The notes under the pieces are model-generated. The model was not told the DNA's origin. It did no database searches and was given only the letters and a program-made list of their open reading frames with translations. Shown here one piece after another: positions 1 to 7,158 of a stretch of DNA of 43,865 nt (its first letter is position 1; each line of letters begins with the position of its first letter). The stretch spans positions 1 through 43,865 of the forward strand of contig NZ_BDBN01000082.1 of the NCBI RefSeq assembly GCF_001613005.1, written 5' to 3'. Origin of the DNA: Nocardia nova NBRC 15556 (GTDB lineage Bacteria > Actinomycetota > Actinomycetes > Mycobacteriales > Mycobacteriaceae). A program made the translations under genes and the position numbers.

Positions 1-428
1 GGCGGCGGAGGCGGCCCGGGTTCGGGCGAGGGTCCGGGCGGCAGCGCGAAATAGAACGGCTTCGGCTTCAGCAGCACCTCCGGCACGCCGAGCCGGTTCA
101 GCAGACCGGGCGCGGGCGGCGGACCGTCGGTGAGATCCGGGCACGGGCTGACGCACGGATCGACCGGCAGCTGCACGCTCGTGCGCTTCGGTATCGCGGG
201 TGGCGGGGGTTGATCGACGGTCACCACCGGATACGGGATCGGCACCTCGAGGGTCTTCGGCACCACCGGCTCGTGCACGGGGACGGGGTCGGTGGCACAC
301 GGCCCCGTGCCGGGAACCGTTGCCGCCGAACCTGTCCCGGGTTCGGCGACGGCAGATCCGGGCAGCCCGACCAGCAGTCCGGCACTCAGCAACACCACTG
401 CGGCCGAAGCCGGCACGCGCACACGCAT
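1..428 (-). CDS. Secreted Pro-rich protein, 3' part outside window
   Basis: The frame opens at an ATG (428-426) and stays open to the left edge, so about 142 N-terminal residues are visible and the C-terminus is missing. The first 28 or so residues form a clear Sec signal peptide: MRVRVPAS, then a hydrophobic core (AAVVLLSAGLLVGLPG), then an AVA-E cleavage site. The mature part is rich in Pro and Val, with short Cys-containing stretches (GPCATDP and DPCVSPCPD), and becomes Pro/Gly-rich near the edge. I do not recognise the family. It is probably an exported or wall-associated protein. It lies downstream of the EmbR-like gene on the same strand with a 131-base gap, so co-transcription is possible but unproven. 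Confidence 0.6.
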   Translation of the reverse strand, partial: MRVRVPASAAVVLLSAGLLVGLPGSAVAEPGTGSAATVPGTGPCATDPVPVHEPVVPKTLEVPIPYPVVTVDQPPPPAIPKRTSVQLPVDPCVSPCPDLTDGPPPAPGLLNRLGVPEVLLKPKPFYFALPPGPSPEPGPPPP

Positions 429-559
429 CAGCAACCCCTCGGACCGATCGATTTCCCCTACCCGCGACCTCATCCCGCGGACGGCACCCGCGCCGACCCT
501 ACCCGGGAAACGCCCTGGAACGGCGGTTATCGCGCAACCGCGGGTGTGTTCGGCGCGAC

Positions 560-1762
560 CTACTCGGTATCCGCCTCGAAACTCAGCACTGTCGAACCGA
601 TCCGGATGAGTTCCCCGCCGAACAGCATGGTGCCGCTGTCGACGACCTCGTCGTCGACGTAGATGCCGTTGGCCGAGGCCAGATCCTTGATCAGCATTCC
701 GGCCCGGCTGGGCAGGACGTGCGCGTGATAGCGGCTGACCTTCGGATCGTCGAGGATCAGATCGTTGTCGGTCATGCGGCCGATCTTCAAGCCGCCCTTG
801 GCAATCGGAAAAACCCGGCCGTCCGCCAGCCGCAGCCGTCCGGCGCGGGCGCTGCGCGGGGTTTCGGTGACGGTTTCGGTCATCGCCTTGGCCATTCGCT
901 CGACCTGGGCGATGGCCATCGTATTGAGCGGTTCCTGCCGCAGGACGCGCTTCTCCAGTTCGGCCAGCGCCGGCCCGGGATCGATCCCGAGTTCGTCGGC
1001 GAGAACAGCCCGGACCCGGCGGCAGGCCTCCAGCGCGTCGGCCTGGCGGCCGGACAGATACAGCGCGGTGATGAGCTGCACCCACAGCGGTTCCCGCATC
1101 GGATGCTCGTTCGTCATCGCCACCAGTTCGCCGACCACCGAAGAGGCGCGGCCGCAGGCGATTTCGGCATCGATGCGGGCGGAGGCGACGAGCAGGCGTT
1201 CCTCGTCCATCGCGGTGGCGAAGGTGTCGGCGAAGCGGGTGCCGGACAGATCGTCGAGCGCTCTACCGCTCCACTGTTCCAGTGCCGCACCGTACAGCCG
1301 CGACGCGCTCTCGTGGTCGCCCGCCGCGCCGGCCTCGATCGCGGCCTTGTGGGTGGCCTCGAAGCGGCCCAGATCGCATTCGTCGTCGGTGATGTCGAGC
1401 CGGTAGCCGGAGGATTCGGTGCGCAGCACCGTTGCCGGGTCGACTCCCGAATTACGCAGCGCCTTACGAATATTGGAGACGAATACCTGCAGACTCGCCT
1501 GATAGGAATCCGGCGGCTCCTCGTTCCAGACGATATCGGCCAGCGCCTGTGACGAGACGGCACGCCGCCGGTTCACCGCCAGCGCGGCCAGCAGCGCTCG
1601 CGGCTTGGGTCCGCCCACGGGTACGGCCGTTCCGCCGACCGAGAGTTGCACGGGCCCGAGCACGCGGACGTCGAGCCCGGTGGGCGGAATGGATTGGGGG
1701 CCGGTCGGATTGCTCACCGGTCCAGCGCCTCGTGTCGTCCGGATTCTCGGCACAGTGTCCAT
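560..1762 (-). CDS. EmbR-like SARP/FHA transcriptional regulator
   Basis: This 400-residue protein has the EmbR layout. After about 25 N-terminal residues come an OmpR/PhoB-type winged-helix DNA-binding domain (about 28-120; LGPVQLSVGG, RALLAALAVN), a bacterial transcriptional activation (BTAD) helical domain (about 125-275), and a C-terminal FHA domain (about 305-398). The FHA phosphothreonine-binding motifs are visible: GRMTDNDLIL, SRYHAHV and SANGIYV. In M. tuberculosis EmbR (388 residues, known) the FHA domain reads Ser/Thr-kinase phosphorylation and the protein activates arabinosyltransferase genes. No emb genes are visible here, so the target is unknown and I assign no symbol. The ATG at 1762 gives the full winged helix. 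No strong ribosome site is visible. Confidence 0.85.
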   Translation of the reverse strand: MDTVPRIRTTRGAGPVSNPTGPQSIPPTGLDVRVLGPVQLSVGGTAVPVGGPKPRALLAALAVNRRRAVSSQALADIVWNEEPPDSYQASLQVFVSNIRKALRNSGVDPATVLRTESSGYRLDITDDECDLGRFEATHKAAIEAGAAGDHESASRLYGAALEQWSGRALDDLSGTRFADTFATAMDEERLLVASARIDAEIACGRASSVVGELVAMTNEHPMREPLWVQLITALYLSGRQADALEACRRVRAVLADELGIDPGPALAELEKRVLRQEPLNTMAIAQVERMAKAMTETVTETPRSARAGRLRLADGRVFPIAKGGLKIGRMTDNDLILDDPKVSRYHAHVLPSRAGMLIKDLASANGIYVDDEVVDSGTMLFGGELIRIGSTVLSFEADTE

Positions 1763-1835
1763 CTGCTCACGGAGAAGATCATCTCGTGCCCTTCCGGCTG
1801 GGACAACCCGCCGTCACGGTGGCGGCCGCGAACGC

Positions 1836-1870
1836 CGAGGGTGCGCCGCCCATCGGACGACGCACCCTCG
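1836..1870 (-). terminator. Rho-independent-type terminator of fba
   Basis: A perfect 10-bp inverted repeat (CGAGGGTGCG at 1836-1845, CGCACCCTCG at 1861-1870) encloses a 15-base loop. It starts 22 bases beyond the fba stop codon and lies upstream of the EmbR-like gene. It lacks a T-tract, as is common in actinobacteria. Confidence 0.7.
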
Positions 1871-1892
1871 ATCCGTTCCGCTGCGGGAACTA

Positions 1893-2930
1893 CTACTTCG
1901 CGCTGACCGACTTGCCGGCCGACCGCAGGTCGTTGCAGGCCTCGATGACCCGCTCGGCCATCGAGGTCTCGGCCTTCTTGAGGTAGCTGCGCGGGTCGTA
2001 GGTCTTCTTGTTGCCGACCTCGCCGTCGATCTTCAGCACACCGTCGTAGTTGGTGAACATGTGCGCCGCGATCGGACGGGTGAAGGCGTACTGGGTGTCG
2101 GTGTCGACGTTCATCTTCACCACGCCGTACTTCAGCGAGTCGTCGATCTCCGACTTCAGCGAGCCCGAGCCGCCGTGGAAGACGAAGTCGAACGGCTTCG
2201 CGCCGTCGCCCAGGCCGAGCTTGGCCGCGGCCACGCGCTGGCCCTCGGCCAGCACCTCGGGCTTGAGCACCACGTTGCCCGGCTTGTAGACGCCGTGCAC
2301 GTTGCCGAAGGTGGCCGCGAGCAGATACTTGCCGTTCTCACCGGCGCCCAGGGCGTCGATGGTCTTGGCGAAGTCCTCGGACGAGGTGTAGAGCTTCTCG
2401 TTGATCTCGGCCTCGACACCGTCCTCTTCACCGCCGACGACACCGATCTCGACCTCGAGAATGATGTTCGCCGCGGCGGCCTGCTTCAGCAGTTCCTTGG
2501 CGATCTCGAGGTTCTCGTCGATCGGGATGGCCGAGCCGTCCCACATGTGGGACTGGAACAGCGGGTTCTGCCCGGCCTTGACCCGCTCCTGCGAGATGGC
2601 CAGCAGCGGACGGACGAAGCCGTCCAGCTTGTCCTTGGGGCAGTGGTCGGTGTGCAGCGCGATCGTCACGTCGTACTTGGCTGCCACCACATGAGCGAAC
2701 TCCGCCAGCGCGACCGCACCGGTGACCATGTCCTTCACACCCTGGCCGGAACCGAATTCGGCGCCGCCGGTGGAGAACTGGATGATGCCGTCACTGCCGG
2801 CCTCGGCGAACCCGCGGATGGCCGCGTTGATGGTCTCCGAGGAGGTGCAGTTGATCGCGGGGAAGGCGAAGGAGTTCTCTTTGGCCCGACCGAGCATCTC
2901 GGCGTAGACCTCCGGAGTCGCGATGGGCAC
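1893..2930 (-). CDS. fba: Class II fructose-bisphosphate aldolase
   Basis: The enzyme interconverts fructose 1,6-bisphosphate with dihydroxyacetone phosphate and glyceraldehyde 3-phosphate in cytoplasmic glycolysis and gluconeogenesis. The 345 residues match the usual length of the zinc-dependent class IIA enzyme. Diagnostic segments are present in order: FAFPAINCTSSETINA near the N-terminus, ALHTDHCPKD with the zinc-binding His, FQSHMWDGSA, LEVEIGVVGGEEDG, AATFGNVHGVYKPG, FVFHGGSGS and VKMNVDTDTQYAF. The GTG start at 2930 follows a GGAGGT ribosome site with a 7-base gap. The gene is monocistronic-looking, with a terminator 22 bases after the stop. In M. tuberculosis fba (Rv0363c) is likewise followed by a divergent DedA gene. 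Confidence 0.97.
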   Translation of the reverse strand: MPIATPEVYAEMLGRAKENSFAFPAINCTSSETINAAIRGFAEAGSDGIIQFSTGGAEFGSGQGVKDMVTGAVALAEFAHVVAAKYDVTIALHTDHCPKDKLDGFVRPLLAISQERVKAGQNPLFQSHMWDGSAIPIDENLEIAKELLKQAAAANIILEVEIGVVGGEEDGVEAEINEKLYTSSEDFAKTIDALGAGENGKYLLAATFGNVHGVYKPGNVVLKPEVLAEGQRVAAAKLGLGDGAKPFDFVFHGGSGSLKSEIDDSLKYGVVKMNVDTDTQYAFTRPIAAHMFTNYDGVLKIDGEVGNKKTYDPRSYLKKAETSMAERVIEACNDLRSAGKSVSAK

Positions 2931-3152
2931 TGAGTGACCTCCGTATGTGTGCTGCGAACAACAATTCTGTCAGCCCATACCCTAAGTTCATGGCCCGTTG
3001 TCGCGAAAGGCGGCCCGGGATCGGGAGTGCTTGCGGCGGACTTGCCGGGCCGGGCGCGCACCCACGTCGACCGCCGGGAGCGGTCCGAAACTCGGTTGAC
3101 CGAAATTCGCCAACGCCTGAGAGGTTCCCGTGAGGTTCGGTGAGATCGCACG

Positions 3153-3893
3153 GTGACCGGTACTGTGGGGCCCGTGACCACGCTGGCCATCACGAACACT
3201 CTCGCCGACGGATTCTCCGTCCACAAGCTGCTCGACCCCATGTATCTGCTGACGGATACCTGGATGTCGAATGCGGTGCTGCCGGCCATCCTGGTCATCG
3301 TCTTCATCGAGACAGGGCTGCTGTTCCCGATCCTGCCGGGCGATTCGCTGCTGTTCACCGGCGGCCTGCTCGCGGCGCTCGAACATCCGCCGGTGTCGAT
3401 CTGGGTGCTCGTTCCGGCGGTGGCGGTGACCGCGATCGCGGGCGATCAGTGCGCCTACTGGATCGGCCGGGCCATCGGGCCGGCGCTGTTCCACAAGGAG
3501 GATGGGCGCTTCTTCAAACAGCGCTACATCACCGAGACGCACGCCTTCTTCGAGAAGTACGGTCCGAAGACGATCATCCTGGCGCGCTTCGTGCCGATCG
3601 TGCGGACCTTCATGCCGGTACTCGCGGGCGTGTCGAAGATGGATTACCGCAAATTCCTCACGTTCGACATCATCGGTGGCATTCTGTGGGCTGGCGGCAT
3701 CACGGTCCTCGGGTACTTCCTGGGGAACGTCGGGTTCATTCGCGATCACGTCGAGGCCATCTTCCTGCTGATCGTGTTCGTCTCGATCCTGCCCGCCATC
3801 ATCTCCGTGGCGAAGAAGCTGCGTAACCACGAGCCGGTGCTCGAGATCGAGGAGCCCACGATGTCCGTACCGACGAACGAACCCACGCACTGA
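3153..3893 (+). CDS. DedA-family membrane protein (first of two)
   Basis: This is a multi-spanning DedA/SNARE-associated family protein. The family includes undecaprenyl-phosphate and phospholipid flippases that recycle lipid carriers. The two family signatures are present: ETGLLFPILPGDSLLF (about residue 50), which carries the re-entrant loop acidic residue, and ILARFVPIVRTFMPVLAG followed by KMDYRKF (about residues 145-170). Hydrophobic helices lie around 45-65, 75-105, 180-200 and 205-225. The start is uncertain: GTG 3153 gives 246 residues and GTG 3174 gives 239, and neither has a strong ribosome site. The stop lies 5 bases before the start of a second DedA gene, so the two are probably co-transcribed. 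The pair is divergent from fba. Confidence 0.88.
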   Translation: MTGTVGPVTTLAITNTLADGFSVHKLLDPMYLLTDTWMSNAVLPAILVIVFIETGLLFPILPGDSLLFTGGLLAALEHPPVSIWVLVPAVAVTAIAGDQCAYWIGRAIGPALFHKEDGRFFKQRYITETHAFFEKYGPKTIILARFVPIVRTFMPVLAGVSKMDYRKFLTFDIIGGILWAGGITVLGYFLGNVGFIRDHVEAIFLLIVFVSILPAIISVAKKLRNHEPVLEIEEPTMSVPTNEPTH

Positions 3894-3898
3894 CACCA

Positions 3899-4786
3899 TT
3901 GCCTGCTACGCCGTTACCCCTTGCACTGGGCGGATTCGATCCGCTGCAGTCCGCCGGGCCGGCACTCGTCTGGACCGTCGTCCTGGTCTTCGTCTTCCTC
4001 GAGTGCGCGGTGATCATCGGCCTGTTCCTGCCCGGCGATTCGATGCTGCTGACCGCCGGCATCATCTTCGCCTCACACGAGACCGGGCATACGCAGGTGT
4101 GGGCGCTGGTGGTGGCGACCATGCTCGCCGCTATCGCAGGTAACCAGGTGGGGTACGTGATCGGCACGCGCACCGGCCATCGCCTGATCGCCCGTAAGAA
4201 CGGCAAATACGTCAACGCCGAGAATCTGGCCCGGGTATCGGATCTGCTGCACCGGCACGGGTTCGTGGCGGTTCTCATCGCCCGCTGGATTCCGTGGGTG
4301 CGCACGCTGTGCCCGCTGGTCGCCGGGGCAGCCGGGATGGACCACCGCCGCTACACCGTGGCCAGTTCGATCGGCGCGGTGATCTGGGCGCCGATTCTGC
4401 TGCTGCTCGGCTACTACACCGGCGGCTATCTGAACAAGGTGTCCTGGCTGATGCCGACCGTGAGCGGCTCGCTGGTCGTGGTGCTGATCATCGGCACGAT
4501 CATCGGCCTGCGGCAGTACCGCGCGGAGATGTCGCGTCCGGCCGAGGACTTCGATGTCGAACTCGAATCCGACGGCCAGACCTTTGACGGCCAGACCTTT
4601 GACGGCCAGAGCTTCGACGCCCAGGGCTTCGACCGGGCGGCTTTCGATTCGGACGCCCTCGACACGCTGCCTCTCGAGATCCGGACCGCCGACTATCCGG
4701 ACACCGTGCCGCTGCGCACCGTGCGCCCCGAGCGCGCGGCCACCGCGGCGCCCGCGCGCATCGTGTGGACCGATCCCCGGCACTGA
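3899..4786 (+). CDS. DedA-family membrane protein with repetitive tail
   Basis: This is a second DedA-family protein, set 5 bases after the first. The family signatures appear as ECAVIIGLFLPGDSMLL and LIARWIPWVRTLCPLVAG followed by GMDHRRY, and the last helix is about residues 185-205 (GSLVVVLIIGTIIGL). The roughly 90-residue C-terminal tail is unusual: it holds consecutive five-residue units of the form D-G-Q-x-F encoded by a 15-bp DNA repeat, then an acidic and Pro-rich end. The start is a TTG at 3899. It fits the tight spacing, but the exact start is uncertain. The tail should be cytoplasmic if family topology holds. Lipid-carrier transport is a family-level inference. Confidence 0.85.
   Translation: MPATPLPLALGGFDPLQSAGPALVWTVVLVFVFLECAVIIGLFLPGDSMLLTAGIIFASHETGHTQVWALVVATMLAAIAGNQVGYVIGTRTGHRLIARKNGKYVNAENLARVSDLLHRHGFVAVLIARWIPWVRTLCPLVAGAAGMDHRRYTVASSIGAVIWAPILLLLGYYTGGYLNKVSWLMPTVSGSLVVVLIIGTIIGLRQYRAEMSRPAEDFDVELESDGQTFDGQTFDGQSFDAQGFDRAAFDSDALDTLPLEIRTADYPDTVPLRTVRPERAATAAPARIVWTDPRH
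4571..4660 (+). repeat. 15-bp in-frame tandem repeat in the second DedA gene
   Basis: Units begin at 4571, 4586, 4601, 4616, 4631 and 4646. The first two are identical (GACGGCCAGACCTTT), the third differs at three bases near its end, and the later ones are increasingly diverged. They encode D-G-Q-T-F type pentads. The number of clear units is three, with about three decayed ones. Confidence 0.85.
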
Positions 4787-4811
4787 TCTGCCCTGGGGCC
4801 GCCGGCTCCCG

Positions 4812-6008
4812 CTAGAGTCCGGCGGCCGTCACCACGTGCGCGGCCTCCATCAACATCCAGCCCGACAGCTGCACCGACAGATCTCGTTCCGGTGTCCGCG
4901 ACGAGGTGACCGAACCACCCGGGGTAGACCGGGCCGCCCCGGCGGTGCCGCCCGGCAGCCGTGCCGGTTCGTTCCAGTCGTGGCCGAACAGCGGATCGCC
5001 CTCGACCTCGAGCCGATGGTCCCAGGCGGCGCGGGCCGAGGCCTTCACGATCGCGGCGGCCGAGCGCCGGGCCGAGCGGTGCGCAACCTCGTCTCCGGGC
5101 AGCATGACCGCCACCAACGCGAGATAGCGGGCCAGGATCCCGTTGAACAGACCACCGTCCCCGCCGCCCCCGCCGGTGACGACATTCCGTTCCGTCATCC
5201 GGTCCTCGACCGCGCGGAGCAATCGCTGCACGCGCTCGAGGTGACGAACGTCTCCGGTTCGGACCGCCAGTTCGGTTTCCAGCCCGAGGACCACGCCCTG
5301 GCAGTAGCTGAACGTCGGCCGTTCGATCCGGCCCGAGGGTAGGTGGATGCCGTCGAGGATCAGTCCCGTTTCCGGATCGCGCAGGGTGGCGTCGATCCAG
5401 TCGGCGATCTGCGCGGCGCGCTCGTGATGCCCCAGGCGCGCGAGTGCGATGGCGACCGGACCGTTGGCGGGAGCGTTGAAGTAGTCGGAGCCCTTACGCC
5501 ACGGCACCGCGCCGATCTCCGGCTGCCATCCCGCCATGAGCTGCTGCTCGAGCGCGATCAGCCCGCCGCGCACCTCGGTGATGCCCCGGGTGCGTTCGGC
5601 GCGCTCCAAAGCGAGTGCGAGCCAAGCCATATCGTCGTAGTAGTTGTTGGTCCAGCCGGTGATGTTGCGCAGCCGGTGGGCATGCGCGATGGCGGCGATA
5701 CGTCCGGTGCGGGCCGGGGTGGCCTCCCGGTCGGCGGCATCGATCGCGCAGTCGACGAGATGAGCCTGCCACCAGTAGTTCCAGCTGATGAACAATCGTT
5801 CCGCGGTGGTCGCGGGCCAGCCCACCACGCCCAGCTCGGCCCCCGGCAGCAGCCACAGCCGCCGCAGATGCCGGGACACGATGGCCGATTCGGCCGCATC
5901 GGCTCGCTGTGCCCAGATATCGGCGCCCGGCTCGGCAGCGGAATCGACTCGTGCGCGCCCCCGCCGCAGATGCGGACGCGGTTGCACGTCGTCGCTCCGC
6001 GAATTCAT
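4812..6008 (-). CDS. Glycoside hydrolase family 76-like protein
   Basis: This 398-residue protein has the (alpha/alpha)6 barrel features of GH76, a family of endo-alpha-1,6-mannanases. The paired catalytic aspartates are visible at about 125-126 in TNNYYDDMAWLALAL, and other typical pieces are FISWNYWWQAH, WRKGSDYFNAPANGP and FSYCQGVVLGLE. There is no signal peptide, so it appears cytoplasmic, unlike secreted fungal and Bacteroides enzymes. M. tuberculosis carries a similar gene (Rv0365c) in the same place beside the DedA gene. A Gly-rich loop (VTGGGGGDGGLFNG) and a Gly/Ser/Arg-rich insertion near residues 355-375 are notable. The substrate is not shown by sequence. A mannan or lipomannan-related role is an inference. 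Confidence 0.8.
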   Translation of the reverse strand: MNSRSDDVQPRPHLRRGRARVDSAAEPGADIWAQRADAAESAIVSRHLRRLWLLPGAELGVVGWPATTAERLFISWNYWWQAHLVDCAIDAADREATPARTGRIAAIAHAHRLRNITGWTNNYYDDMAWLALALERAERTRGITEVRGGLIALEQQLMAGWQPEIGAVPWRKGSDYFNAPANGPVAIALARLGHHERAAQIADWIDATLRDPETGLILDGIHLPSGRIERPTFSYCQGVVLGLETELAVRTGDVRHLERVQRLLRAVEDRMTERNVVTGGGGGDGGLFNGILARYLALVAVMLPGDEVAHRSARRSAAAIVKASARAAWDHRLEVEGDPLFGHDWNEPARLPGGTAGAARSTPGGSVTSSRTPERDLSVQLSGWMLMEAAHVVTAAGL

Positions 6009-6108
6009 GGGTACATCGTGCCAGTCCGAGCCCCGATTTCGCGCCCGATTTGTTACGCGATCGACTCGTGTCCGCGACGTGCCGAGTCGGCCCGGTACGC
6101 GCGGCGTG

Positions 6109-7098
6109 TCAGCCCGGTTCCACGGCGACGGACGCGCGTTCCATACGTGCTGCGAGAGCGCGACAGCGGTCGCGGAACATGGGCGGCTCCTCGATCACGA
6201 AATCGGCGTCGAGGAAGGCGAGATTGAGCACCAGCCATTCGAACGAATCCACCCATGTGGTGATCCGGCAGCGCTGCGGTCCGCGCGACTCGATATCGCA
6301 GTCCTGGAATTTCAGGATGTCGGCGACCGCCGTGGCCGCAGCCTCCACGGTGACGACCGCGCGATGCCGCCCGGCGGTGAGTTCGCGCCGGAGGTAGCCC
6401 GCGGCCGTCTCGGCCGGTAGCGGGCGCGGCTCGAAAAAGGTTCCGGTAGCGGCGATATCGGCGATCCGATCCAGGCGGAAGGTGCGCCAATCGCCACGAT
6501 CGCGGTCCCAGGCGAGCAGATACCAGCGCAGATGCTGATACACCTGCCGATACGGTTCGACCCGGCGCCGGGCGAGCCCGCCGGTGCGGGTGCGGTAGTC
6601 GAAGACGAGGTGTTCGTGTCCGGCCGCGGCCCTGGCCACCAGCGCCAGCACCGCCGCGTCGACCGCGGGCGCCACGACCGCCGCCGTCTCCACCGTCGCC
6701 CGCACCGCGTTCGCCCGGCCCCGCAACCGCTTCGGCAGCAACTGGTCGATCTTGCCGAAGGCGCGCAGGGCAGCGGCGCCGATATCCGACGAGCCCTGGC
6801 GCTCCCCCTGGCTGTGCGGTTCCGACGTCGCCGCGAGCATGCCGAGGGCGACGACGGTGGCGATCGCCTCGTCGTCGTCGAAGACCAGCGGCGGGAGGAT
6901 GCGGCCGGCAGTGAGTTGGTAGAAGCCGCCCGGGCCGGGCTGGGTGGCGACCGGATAGCCGTATTCGCGCAGCCGCTCGACATCGCGGCGCACGGTGCGC
7001 GGGCTGGTCTCCAGGCGGGCGGCCAGTTCGGCGCCGGTGTAGCGGCGGCCGGTCTGCAGATAAGCGAGCAGATCGAGCAGGCGGCGAGTGGCGCTCAT
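6109..7098 (-). CDS. WYL-domain transcriptional regulator (HTH DeoR/YafY type)
   Basis: An N-terminal winged helix-turn-helix (RRLLDLLAYLQ, then GAELAARLETSPRTVRRDVE) is followed by a WYL domain (about residues 135-240; RRVEPYRQVYQHLRWYLLAW) and a C-terminal WCX-type extension. WYL regulators sense ligands, often nucleotides or nucleic acid, and many answer DNA damage or phage. The ATG at 7098 is preferred over an upstream in-frame TTG at 7116 because a GGAG ribosome site precedes it. The gene is divergent from the UvrA-like gene, with a 60-base shared region. That arrangement suggests it regulates the neighbour and itself, though no operator is obvious. Confidence 0.87.
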   Translation of the reverse strand: MSATRRLLDLLAYLQTGRRYTGAELAARLETSPRTVRRDVERLREYGYPVATQPGPGGFYQLTAGRILPPLVFDDDEAIATVVALGMLAATSEPHSQGERQGSSDIGAAALRAFGKIDQLLPKRLRGRANAVRATVETAAVVAPAVDAAVLALVARAAAGHEHLVFDYRTRTGGLARRRVEPYRQVYQHLRWYLLAWDRDRGDWRTFRLDRIADIAATGTFFEPRPLPAETAAGYLRRELTAGRHRAVVTVEAAATAVADILKFQDCDIESRGPQRCRITTWVDSFEWLVLNLAFLDADFVIEEPPMFRDRCRALAARMERASVAVEPG

Positions 7099-7158
7099 GA
7101 CTCCATCCTCCGGCAATTGCGGTCAGAAGCCGGCCACATCTGTCCCTAGCGTCGAGAT

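Noticed and set aside
4571..4660. Pentapeptide-repeat (A(D/N)LxX) domain in the DedA tail
   Set aside because: The central residue spacing does not match the family pattern, and only three units are clear.
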